Shown in pieces: positions 1 to 5,868 of a stretch of 7,365 nucleotides of DNA. The notes beneath the pieces were generated by a model, which saw only the letters and a program-made list of their open reading frames with translations, made no database searches and was not told the origin of the DNA. The number at the start of each line of letters is the position of its first letter. Positions within the stretch are counted from its first letter, which is position 1. A program made the translations under genes and the position numbers. The stretch is from Spirochaetaceae bacterium (GTDB lineage Bacteria; Spirochaetota; Spirochaetia; Treponematales; Breznakiellaceae): positions 1 to 7,365 of the forward strand of contig JAIRPM010000088.1 in assembly GCA_031257075.1 (NCBI GenBank), given 5' to 3'.

Positions 1-429
1 GCCGAGCGCCGTCATCCAGAGCGGCGTTGACGGCGGTATCACAAGCGCCAGTAAAAGCCCGGTAACGCAGGCGGACAGGTCTTTGAGCCGGATGTCCTGC
101 TTGGTTACCCTGCGGAACAACGCTTCGCCGATAATGGCGCTTGCCACGGCAACCGCGATGTTCAGCAATGCGCTTATGCCGAAAATTACAACGCCGAAAA
201 CAGCCGCCGGCGTAAGTGCGACAAGTACCCGCGTCATAAGGACGGGAGTCGTTTCAGGCCGCGCAATGTGCGGGCTTGATTGGAGCCACAGCAGCTTTTC
301 CACCGCCATAGGATGCGCGGCGCTTGACTTGGCGGCTTTTTCCTGCTCAATGGTCTGCGCCATCGTTTCGGGTGTTACCGTCTCCGCCGCGCGCGCCGCG
401 GTGTTTTTTTTCATTTCATCTGGTGTCAT
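1..429 (-). CDS. rnfD: RnfD, electron transport complex membrane subunit (5' part, runs off left edge)
   Basis: RnfD is an integral membrane flavoprotein subunit of the Rnf complex, which couples electron flow between ferredoxin and NAD+ to ion pumping. Only the first 143 codons are present. The conserved core begins with SSPHIARPETTPVLM (residues 51-65). A hydrophobic stretch follows at about 66-103, then the family-typical segment LSACVTGLLLALVIPPSTPL (about 118-137). The covalent flavin threonine site lies further on, outside the window. The start was chosen at the second of two adjacent ATGs because AGGAGG at 434-439 is only 1 nt from the first ATG (430-432) and 4 nt from this one. The gene begins 11 bp after the rnfC stop, so the two are co-transcribed. 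Unusually, about 50 Ala/Glu/Lys-rich residues precede the core. A later Met at residue 41 (position 309) has no ribosome binding site. Confidence 0.92.
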   Translation of the reverse strand, partial: MTPDEMKKNTAARAAETVTPETMAQTIEQEKAAKSSAAHPMAVEKLLWLQSSPHIARPETTPVLMTRVLVALTPAAVFGVVIFGISALLNIAVAVASAIIGEALFRRVTKQDIRLKDLSACVTGLLLALVIPPSTPLWMTALG

Positions 430-433
430 CATT

Positions 434-439
434 CCTCCT
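434..439 (-). promoter_or_regulatory. Ribosome binding site of rnfD
   Basis: On the minus strand AGGAGG lies just after the rnfC stop codon (441-443). It is followed by A and then two ATG codons in a row. The 1-nt gap to the first ATG is too short for normal initiation, so the second ATG at 427-429 is the better start. Confidence 0.7.
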
Positions 440-440
440 G

Positions 441-1823
441 TTATGCCTTCGGGGCCGCTGCGGCTTGTTTTGCCGCGGCCGCCGCCTGTTTTGCCGCCAA
501 ATGATTTCGCAGCCGGAATTTGCCTACACGGAAACGCTGAGTCAGCCGGATACGCGCCGGACAGTTAAATGTACACGCGCCGCACTCAAAACAGTCCATA
601 AGCCCGATTTTTTGAACCTCGTCCAAATCGCCTGCTTCGAGCGCGTTGTTCATAAGCACGGGGAAAAGCCGCGCCGAACAGTTGCGGACACAGCGTCCGC
701 AGCGTATACAGTACGTTTCTTCGTCGGCGTAGGTTTCTTCCGCCGTCAAAAACAGAATACCGGACGTGTTTTTCTGAATGGGGATGTTCGCGTGCGGGAC
801 GGCGGTGCCCATCATCGGGCCGCCAAAGATGATTTTTTGCAGTTTGTCATACTGAATGTTGAAGTATTCAGGCGCGAAATCGGTGATTACCGAACCTATC
901 GGCGCTACAATGTTCCGCGGATTGCCGCAAGCGCCGCCGGAAACGGTAAGCCCCCGCTTGATGAGCGGCCGGCCAATGGTAAACGCTTCCGCTATCGCTA
1001 GGAGGCTGCCGACATTCTGCACGATACAGCCCGCATCGCCCGGCAGGCCGCCGGACGGCACTTCGCGGCCGGTAAGCGCCTTTATCAGCAGTTTTTCGCC
1101 GCCTTGCGGATACTGCGTCCGGCAGAGCCGCACTTCGATGGCGCCGGGGTATTTGCCGTCCGCTATCGCTTTTTCGAGCCGCGGTACGAGAAAAGCTTTG
1201 TTGTCTTCCATACCGATTATCGCCGTTTTAACGCCGGTTATCTGCTGAAGAATGGCAACGCCCTTCACTATCACATCCGCTTTCGCGCTGATGGCGGCTT
1301 CATCGGTTGTCAGATAGCCTTCACATTCGGCGGCATCCGCGATGATGTAATCAATCTTCAGATGAGGCGGCGGATTCAATTTGACATGGGATGGGAACCC
1401 GGCGCCGCCCATACCGACCAGCCCCGCTTCCCGTATGCGGGTAAGCGCCTCTTCCTTGGAACAGGTGAACGGGTCGAGCGGTGGCAGGAATTCATCCCCG
1501 CTCACTTCGGGCGACGCTTCAATGACGATACAGGGGCCGAGCGTGTTGTTCGACTGGAGCCGCTGTTCGATTTTCTTTACCACTCCGGCAATAGATGCAT
1601 GAACAGGAACCGTCATCGGGCCGGGAGATGCTGCGTCCGCTATCTTTTGCCCGCGTTTTACCGCGTCACCCACCGCAACCAGCGCCTTATTGGGCGCGCC
1701 AAAATGCTGGTTCACAGGGATGACTACCTGCGCGGGAACCGGCGATAATTCGGCCGGTTTTCCGGTAGTGGTCTCTTTCCTTTCAGGGATATGAATGCCC
1801 CGCTTAAAGGAACTTACTTTCAT
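441..1823 (-). CDS. rnfC: RnfC, peripheral NADH/FMN and 4Fe-4S subunit of the Rnf complex
   Basis: RnfC is the cytoplasmic-face subunit where NAD(H) reacts. The 460 residues are near the usual length of short RnfC proteins. The N-terminal sandwich domain (about 5-85) has RGIHIPE and PVHASIAGVV. The flavin/NADH region includes GLVGMGGAGFPSHVKL (134-149), AECEGYLTTDEA (165-176) and YPQGGEKLLIKALTGREVPS (238-257). GGPMMGTAVP follows at 334-343. Two ferredoxin-type clusters use Cys372, 375, 378, 382 and Cys411, 414, 417, 421. The tail is Ala/Lys/Gln-rich. The start has AGGAGGT 4 nt upstream. It is the first Rnf gene here, with rnfD immediately after it. Departures from the sequence I regard as usual are RGIHIP for GGIHPP, AECEG for AECEP, and CS for CP at the end of the first cluster motif. 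All eight cluster cysteines are intact, so I expect a functional protein. Confidence 0.97.
   Translation of the reverse strand: MKVSSFKRGIHIPERKETTTGKPAELSPVPAQVVIPVNQHFGAPNKALVAVGDAVKRGQKIADAASPGPMTVPVHASIAGVVKKIEQRLQSNNTLGPCIVIEASPEVSGDEFLPPLDPFTCSKEEALTRIREAGLVGMGGAGFPSHVKLNPPPHLKIDYIIADAAECEGYLTTDEAAISAKADVIVKGVAILQQITGVKTAIIGMEDNKAFLVPRLEKAIADGKYPGAIEVRLCRTQYPQGGEKLLIKALTGREVPSGGLPGDAGCIVQNVGSLLAIAEAFTIGRPLIKRGLTVSGGACGNPRNIVAPIGSVITDFAPEYFNIQYDKLQKIIFGGPMMGTAVPHANIPIQKNTSGILFLTAEETYADEETYCIRCGRCVRNCSARLFPVLMNNALEAGDLDEVQKIGLMDCFECGACTFNCPARIRLTQRFRVGKFRLRNHLAAKQAAAAAKQAAAAPKA
444..497 (-). repeat. rnfC: In-frame 21-bp repeat in the Ala-rich tail of RnfC
   Basis: The last 18 residues of RnfC read AAKQAAAAAKQAAAAPKA, an AAKQAAA unit used twice. 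At DNA level the 11-mer TGTTTTGCCGC (plus strand) occurs at 466-476 and 487-497, a period of 21 bp. This is probably a small slippage-type duplication in a disordered or helical tail. Some proteobacterial RnfC proteins also carry alanine-rich C-terminal extensions, though much longer ones. Confidence 0.75.
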
Positions 1824-1825
1824 TT

Positions 1826-1861
1826 TTACCTCCTAGGGTATGGCGCACATTGCGCCTTCAT
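1826..1861 (-). CDS. Possible 11-codon leader ORF ahead of rnfC
   Basis: An ATG at 1859-1861 opens the reading frame MKAQCAPYPRR. Its TAA stop (1826-1828) shares a base with the rnfC Shine-Dalgarno sequence and lies 2 nt from the rnfC ATG. The two AGG Arg codons are themselves the AGGAGG of that site, so a ribosome on this ORF would cover the rnfC initiation region. Its own ribosome binding site is weak (AAAGAGA just upstream). It may be chance, since an AGGAGGTAA string will end many short frames. I record it because it also contains the hairpin at 1842-1856. Confidence 0.2.
   Translation of the reverse strand: MKAQCAPYPRR
1828..1834 (-). promoter_or_regulatory. Ribosome binding site of rnfC
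   Basis: AGGAGGT on the minus strand is separated by four A residues from the rnfC ATG at 1821-1823. It is a strong match to the anti-Shine-Dalgarno sequence and fixes the rnfC start. Confidence 0.85.
1842..1856 (-). promoter_or_regulatory. Perfect short hairpin in the rnfC leader
   Basis: GGCGCA and TGCGCC are exact reverse complements around a 3-base loop, giving a 6-bp GC-rich stem that ends 7 bases before the rnfC Shine-Dalgarno sequence. No U-tract follows, so it is not an intrinsic terminator. It could stabilise the mRNA 5' end, modulate ribosome access or be a protein-binding palindrome. The structure is seen directly; the role is unknown. Confidence 0.45.
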
Positions 1862-1919
1862 GGTCTCTTTCGTCTGTCGGATTCATCCAACAATGAAAGA
1901 ATGCTTATGTGCAGGTACT

Positions 1920-1949
1920 AGTATAGCCCTAACTACGGCATGTTGTCAA
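1920..1949 (-). promoter_or_regulatory. Sigma-70-type promoter for the rnf operon
   Basis: On the minus strand a perfect -35 TTGACA (1944-1949) is followed by an 18-bp spacer and -10 TATACT (1920-1925, five of six consensus bases). Transcription would start near 1912-1914, giving a leader of about 90 nt before rnfC. The -35 lies inside the Phe-Asp-Asn codons at the end of the preceding mechanosensitive channel gene, and the spacer covers its stop codon. An 8-bp palindrome TACTAGTA (1916-1923) overlaps the -10 and could be an operator, or chance. Confidence 0.65.
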
Positions 1950-3060
1950 ATTTAATACCCGCCGCTTCAAACCGTTTGAGTGCTTCCATAGTTACCGCGT
2001 TTATGGTTCCCCAATAGTCCGCGCCCCGGGCAATGAAAAATATAAACGAGATTTTGAACACATGAATTCCAATATGCGTAAGCGCGGCAAATGATTTTTC
2101 TCCCAGGGCGAAAAACGGCGTTCCGTCTGGCGGCGGCTCGGGCGGCGGGCAAAACGGCGTTCCATTTTCCAATCTCAGATTTTGGAGGATTTCGACAGCC
2201 TTACGTGTTTTTTCCAGACCGTTTTCGGCGCGTATGCTTATTGTTTGGAAAATTTTAGTGTGCGGCTCACTCGATACATTTTCTATCGGCGTATTCTGAA
2301 AAACACTATTGGGGATGGTAACCATGCGGTTGTCGAGCGTTTTTATCAGGCTTGAACGCATCCGCATATCAACAACAAAGCCATCATAACCGGCAATTTT
2401 AATACGGTCGCCCGCCTTGAATGATTTGTCAATAAATACAGATGCCGTGCCGAAAAAACTGGACAGTAAATCTTTTGACGCAAGGGCCAGCGCCGCGCCG
2501 CCTATTCCCAAGCCTGCAAGTAAAGCGCTGATATTGTAGCCTAAAATATATAATATTATACCAAAGGGAATGAGTGTCATCAAAACAGAGAAAAACCGGC
2601 GCAAAAAGGGCTGTAACTGTAACAGCGCTTCGGGAATACGCGATCCTCCAGGTGCCGCCTGCCGCGCCGATTCGGCCAGTTTGGTTTCGGCCAAATGAAC
2701 GATAAGCGCATCAAGCAATTTGCGTATGCTCCAGCAGATAAGTATGGTAAACAGCGCGTCAAGGGCACGTTTTTCCCACAATTCCCATAAACCGGAAAAA
2801 ACAAGTTTTTGCAATGCCATACGGCATCCGCCGTACACAAAAAGAAGGGCAATAGGCCGCTTAAAGAGCCGGTAAACTTTGCGCAGGCGTTCGCGGGCCG
2901 CGTCATCTGCCGTATGCCTTTTTATCAGCGTACTGACAAGTAACGTACCGGTGTTGCTTGCCAGTACGCCGGCTATAATGCCGCTTATCATTATTAACAA
3001 CGCGCTTGTCCAAACCGTAAGCGTATTTCCCCAAAAAACCGTATCCATCCAGCCGTTCAT
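1933..3060 (-). CDS. MscS-family mechanosensitive ion channel, 375 aa
   Basis: This is a small-conductance mechanosensitive channel homologue, an inner-membrane protein expected to open under tension and release solutes. Hydrophobic segments lie at about 12-34, 66-86, 98-120 and 156-176. The pore helix is NISALLAGLGIGGAALALAS (176-195). The beta domain follows, with FIDKSFKAGDRIKIAGYDGF (209-228), IKTLDNRMVTIPNSVFQNTP (239-258) and the family-typical IPN. The C-terminal alpha/beta domain covers about 265-375 and is interrupted by a proline-rich insert at 304-315. The ATG at 3058-3060 has no Shine-Dalgarno of its own. It overlaps the TGA of a 9-codon ORF that does have one, so coupled initiation is likely. 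The stop is 109 bp before rnfC on the same strand. The subfamily and any ion preference cannot be told. Confidence 0.93.
   Translation of the reverse strand: MNGWMDTVFWGNTLTVWTSALLIMISGIIAGVLASNTGTLLVSTLIKRHTADDAARERLRKVYRLFKRPIALLFVYGGCRMALQKLVFSGLWELWEKRALDALFTILICWSIRKLLDALIVHLAETKLAESARQAAPGGSRIPEALLQLQPFLRRFFSVLMTLIPFGIILYILGYNISALLAGLGIGGAALALASKDLLSSFFGTASVFIDKSFKAGDRIKIAGYDGFVVDMRMRSSLIKTLDNRMVTIPNSVFQNTPIENVSSEPHTKIFQTISIRAENGLEKTRKAVEILQNLRLENGTPFCPPPEPPPDGTPFFALGEKSFAALTHIGIHVFKISFIFFIARGADYWGTINAVTMEALKRFEAAGIKFDNMP
2112..2163 (-). repeat. 13-bp direct repeat, 39 bp apart, flanking a Pro-rich insert in the channel
   Basis: On the plus strand AAAACGGCGTTCC occurs at 2112-2124 and again at 2151-2163. 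The 39-bp offset is exactly 13 codons. In protein it reads GTPF, then CPPPEPPPD, then GTPFF. This is the footprint of an in-frame segmental duplication or insertion in the C-terminal domain of the channel. Confidence 0.8.
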
Positions 3061-3086
3061 GCCAAAGCCGCCGTAATCCGTTTCAT
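3057..3086 (-). CDS. Nine-codon leader ORF coupled to the MscS gene
   Basis: An ATG at 3084-3086 opens MKRITAALA, whose TGA overlaps the ATG of the MscS gene as ATGA. A strong Shine-Dalgarno GGAGGG (3096-3101) lies 9 nt upstream of this ORF but 35 nt upstream of the MscS start, so it serves the small ORF. This arrangement suggests that ribosomes finish the leader and re-initiate on mscS. The alternative is that a single-base indel separates a true N-terminus (MKRITAALA...) from the channel. The sequence alone cannot decide. Confidence 0.4.
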   Translation of the reverse strand: MKRITAALA

Positions 3087-3216
3087 TTTATTGTACCCTC
3101 CAACCAGCCGGCTAGTCCCAAAATTTGTTATTGTCGAGACTTATCAAGAGACCTGTATTGCGTTATTCTAAAACAGCGCATTATGGACAGATTCTATTTG
3201 TCAAGAGGATATAGTT
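3061..3216. promoter_or_regulatory. Divergent intergenic region between the two MscS genes
   Basis: This region must carry promoters for both directions. For the plus-strand gene a weak candidate is TTGTCG (3131-3136), a 17-bp spacer and TGTATT (3154-3159), matching four of six bases in each box. For the minus strand a perfect TTGACA lies at 3199-3204, but no good -10 stands at 16-18 bp from it. An 8-bp palindrome AGCCGGCT is at 3107-3114. I cannot assign either promoter firmly, and I see no terminator or structured RNA. Confidence 0.4.
3203..3209 (+). promoter_or_regulatory. Ribosome binding site of the second MscS gene
   Basis: AAGAGGA lies 7 nt before the ATG at 3217-3219. It supports that start, which also gives a well-formed signal peptide. 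Confidence 0.75.
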
Positions 3217-4809
3217 ATGAATAAAAAAACAGGTGTCATTGCGGCGTTCTGGTTTTTGACCGCGGCGTTCTGTGTTTTTGCGCAGGAAACAGCGGCAGGA
3301 CCGGCGGCTGAACCGGCGGTTCACCCGCCGGCTGAAACGCCTCCTGCCGAAAACGCGCCGCTGGAGCCGGCGGCAAATAGCGGGGGAGCCGCCGCTTTCC
3401 TGACAGTACCGCCGCCTGCGGATATTGTTTACACGGCAGATGGCCGCGCAGATGGCCGCGCAAACGGCACCACGGCCGGCGTTAACAAAGTCGCGCAGAC
3501 CCTAGGCCAGTTTGTTGAGCATCCGTCCTCGCTCTTTTTGAAGAATTTAAATAAACTCAAACAAAAACTATTTGAAAACCGCCAATGGCTTTGGCTCATT
3601 GTCCGCATTGTTATTGCGGTAGCGATTTGTATTACAATTATGCTGCTCATACGGTTTGTCAATTTCTTGTTCGAGAAACTAAACAAACGCATTTTCAAGA
3701 ACTTTAACAAAAAACCGGAAATACAAGGGCGGCAGTTTTTATTTATAAAATTTGACAAAATACCATTTTTGAAAAATATATTTAAAAGCAATTTTCTTGA
3801 AAAATTATTTTCACCTAGGCAGATTGCGCTGATTGTTACTTATATTATCCGCATACTCAAATTTATTACGGTGCTGGTAGTGCTATACATTGCGCTGACA
3901 GCGGTGCTGGGTTTGTTTGAGCCGACACGGGGATTTGCGGTAACGCTGCTTGGGTATATATGGACTCCGCTTAAAACATTTATTAAAAATTTCTTCTATT
4001 ATTTGCCTGATTTGTTTTTTATCATTGTAACCGTTTTTATCGTGCGTTATATTGTGCGCATTGTAAAATTTTTTGCAAACCAGATTGAAAAAAAACATAT
4101 TGTTTTTCCGGGGTTCCATGCCGACTGGGCGCTGCCCACATTCCGGCTGTTACAAATTTTGATATACGCGCTCACGCTTGCCGTAATTTATCCGCATCTG
4201 CCCAATGCCAGTTCAGATTCGTTCAAGGGTGTATCAATGGTGTTCGGCCTTGTTGTCTCGTTTAGTTCGGGGTCTGCTATAGGCAACCTTGTGGCGGGCA
4301 TCGTCATAACCTATATGCGCACGTTCAAAACCGGTGATTTTATCAAAATAGGCGATGTTTCAGGCTTTGTCGTGGAAAAAAGCGGCATTGTAACGCGGCT
4401 GCGTACTGTCAAAAACGAATACATATCGTTTCCCAACCTTACGGTGCTTACTTCGCAGATAACCAACTACAACATGTCAACCGAAACGGAAAAGGGCCTG
4501 CAGATTTACAAAACGATAACAATGGGTTATTCGGTGCCATGGCGGCAGGTGCATGAAATACTTATAACCGCAGCGCTAAAAACAGAGCATATCGAACCCG
4601 ACCCGCCGCCTTTCGTTAATCAAACAAAACTGGACGATTTTTACGCGCACTATGAAATAAACGCTTATACAAAACGTGCCGATATACTGCCTCGTATCTA
4701 TTCTATGCTGTTTCAGAATATACAAGACGGATTTACAGAAGCGGGCATCAGCCTTTACGCGCCGCATTTTGGCGTAACCGAAATTCAGCAAAGCAATGTT
4801 TCAAACTGA
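3217..4809 (+). CDS. Large MscS-family channel protein with signal peptide, 530 aa
   Basis: This is a second mechanosensitive-channel homologue, built differently from the first. Residues 1-22 form a signal peptide (MNKK, hydrophobic core, likely cut after VFA before QET). A Pro/Ala-rich stretch of about 100 residues follows and should be periplasmic. Hydrophobic segments lie at about 123-147, 202-233, 256-287 and 306-329. The pore helix is MVFGLVVSFSSGSAIGNLVA (341-360). The beta domain has FKTGDFIKIGDVSGFVVEKS (370-389) and the typical EYISFPNLTVLTSQITNY (401-418). A C-terminal domain with DPPPFV (462-467) and YEINAYTKR (479-487) completes it. The membrane-coding middle is visibly more A/T-rich than the ends. 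The 3' end overlaps the next gene by 14 bp. MscS family membership is clear; tension gating and physiological role are inferred from the family. Confidence 0.93.
   Translation: MNKKTGVIAAFWFLTAAFCVFAQETAAGPAAEPAVHPPAETPPAENAPLEPAANSGGAAAFLTVPPPADIVYTADGRADGRANGTTAGVNKVAQTLGQFVEHPSSLFLKNLNKLKQKLFENRQWLWLIVRIVIAVAICITIMLLIRFVNFLFEKLNKRIFKNFNKKPEIQGRQFLFIKFDKIPFLKNIFKSNFLEKLFSPRQIALIVTYIIRILKFITVLVVLYIALTAVLGLFEPTRGFAVTLLGYIWTPLKTFIKNFFYYLPDLFFIIVTVFIVRYIVRIVKFFANQIEKKHIVFPGFHADWALPTFRLLQILIYALTLAVIYPHLPNASSDSFKGVSMVFGLVVSFSSGSAIGNLVAGIVITYMRTFKTGDFIKIGDVSGFVVEKSGIVTRLRTVKNEYISFPNLTVLTSQITNYNMSTETEKGLQIYKTITMGYSVPWRQVHEILITAALKTEHIEPDPPPFVNQTKLDDFYAHYEINAYTKRADILPRIYSMLFQNIQDGFTEAGISLYAPHFGVTEIQQSNVSN
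3436..3459 (+). repeat. Tandem 12-bp repeat in the periplasmic linker of the large MscS protein
   Basis: GCAGATGGCCGC is repeated exactly twice, followed by a degenerate third copy starting GCAAACGGC. It encodes ADGR ADGR ANGT within the low-complexity segment. Being a multiple of three, copy-number change would keep the frame and alter only linker length. Confidence 0.8.
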
Positions 4810-5845
4810 AATAGAATCATCCACGCCGGTTTTTTCAGATATGTCTCTGGAGGTTTCCGAAGAAGGGCGGCAGGGAAATTTTGGCTGGGCACGGCGTGCG
4901 CTTTTTTTGTACAATCCCGCGCAGAATTTTATTCCTCGTGTTATGCTTACCGAATCAGATACATATATCGTTTTTTCCGCTACGCATTTATTTGTATTTG
5001 AAATTATAAATTCCGGCTGGATGTGTTCTATTTTAGTTACCGCTTTGTCGATACGTGAAAAAAAAATATTCACTAAAATTATAAATTTTCATCCATATTT
5101 CAGTTCGTTCCCGCTCCCACAAGGCAGTGAATCCGGTTCTATCCGCATAAGGCGTGCGGGTATACAGGCGCATTTTATTACTATGGAACAGGGAAACCGT
5201 ATTATCAAAGTTGATATACCGCATTTTGGCCGTGATAATATGCTGCGCGGCGAACTGGTGCTTACAATGCAAGATGACGCGCAATCGATAGTTACCAACC
5301 TGCCCTGGCCGCATGAACGCGCGCGTTTTCAGTATACGCGCTGTTCGCCATGGTTTTTTGCCGAAGGCATAATCCAGTTTGAAAATAAAGAAATCGTGTT
5401 TTCAAAAGGACTTTCGTGGGGAATTTTTTTGTGGAAGAGAATTGCCCGCCCGCGCCATGATACGCACTATTGGGCTGCGGCCTCCGGCATTTCGGGCGGC
5501 CGGCACATCAGTTTTAGCCTCGGTTATGGCAGTGTAGATACGGCCTATGCCACCGAAAACGCTTTTTTTATCAACAGCCGGCTTCACAAACTGGATTTTG
5601 TTACCTTCAAAAGTTCGACGGTCAGTTGGCTGCAACCGTGGTATTTTACGAGTAGTGACGGCCGGCTGTCAATGCGCTTTAATCCGCTGGAAATGGACGG
5701 GCAGCGCTATGCAAGCATACGCCATTCCGCGTCTATAGACCGCGTATTCGGGGTGTTTTCCGGCGTGTTCAGCAGCGAAGACAACCGGCCTATCGAATTT
5801 AACGACATTACCGGCGTTATTGAGCGCGGCAAAACCCGCAAATAA
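4796..5845 (+). CDS. DUF2804-family protein, 349 aa
   Basis: I recognise this as a DUF2804 domain protein, a bacterial family of undetermined function usually about 330-350 residues long, so it is full length. The N-terminal family pattern is visible as a short lead, EEGRQGNFGWARRALFLYN (22-40). The C-terminal half has TENAFFINSRLHKLDFVTFK (253-272), PWYFTSSDGRLSMRFNPL (281-298), a closing FGVFSGVF (318-325) and ITGVIER (338-344). There is no signal peptide or clear membrane helix, so it is probably cytoplasmic and rich in beta strands. The start overlaps the MscS coding end by 14 bp and has no obvious Shine-Dalgarno, which points to translational coupling. A start at Met16 (4841) would cut into the aligned N-terminus and is less likely. 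Sharing a transcript with an MscS channel hints at an envelope or stress role, but that is inference only. Confidence 0.83.
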   Translation: MFQTEIESSTPVFSDMSLEVSEEGRQGNFGWARRALFLYNPAQNFIPRVMLTESDTYIVFSATHLFVFEIINSGWMCSILVTALSIREKKIFTKIINFHPYFSSFPLPQGSESGSIRIRRAGIQAHFITMEQGNRIIKVDIPHFGRDNMLRGELVLTMQDDAQSIVTNLPWPHERARFQYTRCSPWFFAEGIIQFENKEIVFSKGLSWGIFLWKRIARPRHDTHYWAAASGISGGRHISFSLGYGSVDTAYATENAFFINSRLHKLDFVTFKSSTVSWLQPWYFTSSDGRLSMRFNPLEMDGQRYASIRHSASIDRVFGVFSGVFSSEDNRPIEFNDITGVIERGKTRK

Positions 5846-5868
5846 AACGGGCGTATGCCGCACGGCGG

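Noticed and set aside
324..1748. Long plus-strand open frames opposite rnfD and rnfC
   Set aside because: They are antisense shadows: Arg/Pro/Gly-rich low-quality translations with no domain, lying over a convincingly conserved RnfC and RnfD on the other strand.
3199..3204. Perfect TTGACA on the minus strand as the mscS -35 box
   Set aside because: No acceptable -10 lies 16-18 bp downstream; CATAAT is only 13 bp away. It also coincides with the ribosome binding site region of the divergent gene, so I do not call it a promoter.
5846..5868. Possible bidirectional terminator in the 23-bp gap between the convergent genes
   Set aside because: Only 4-bp stems can be drawn (CCGC-ACG-GCGG) and there is no T-tract on either side, so it is too weak to call.
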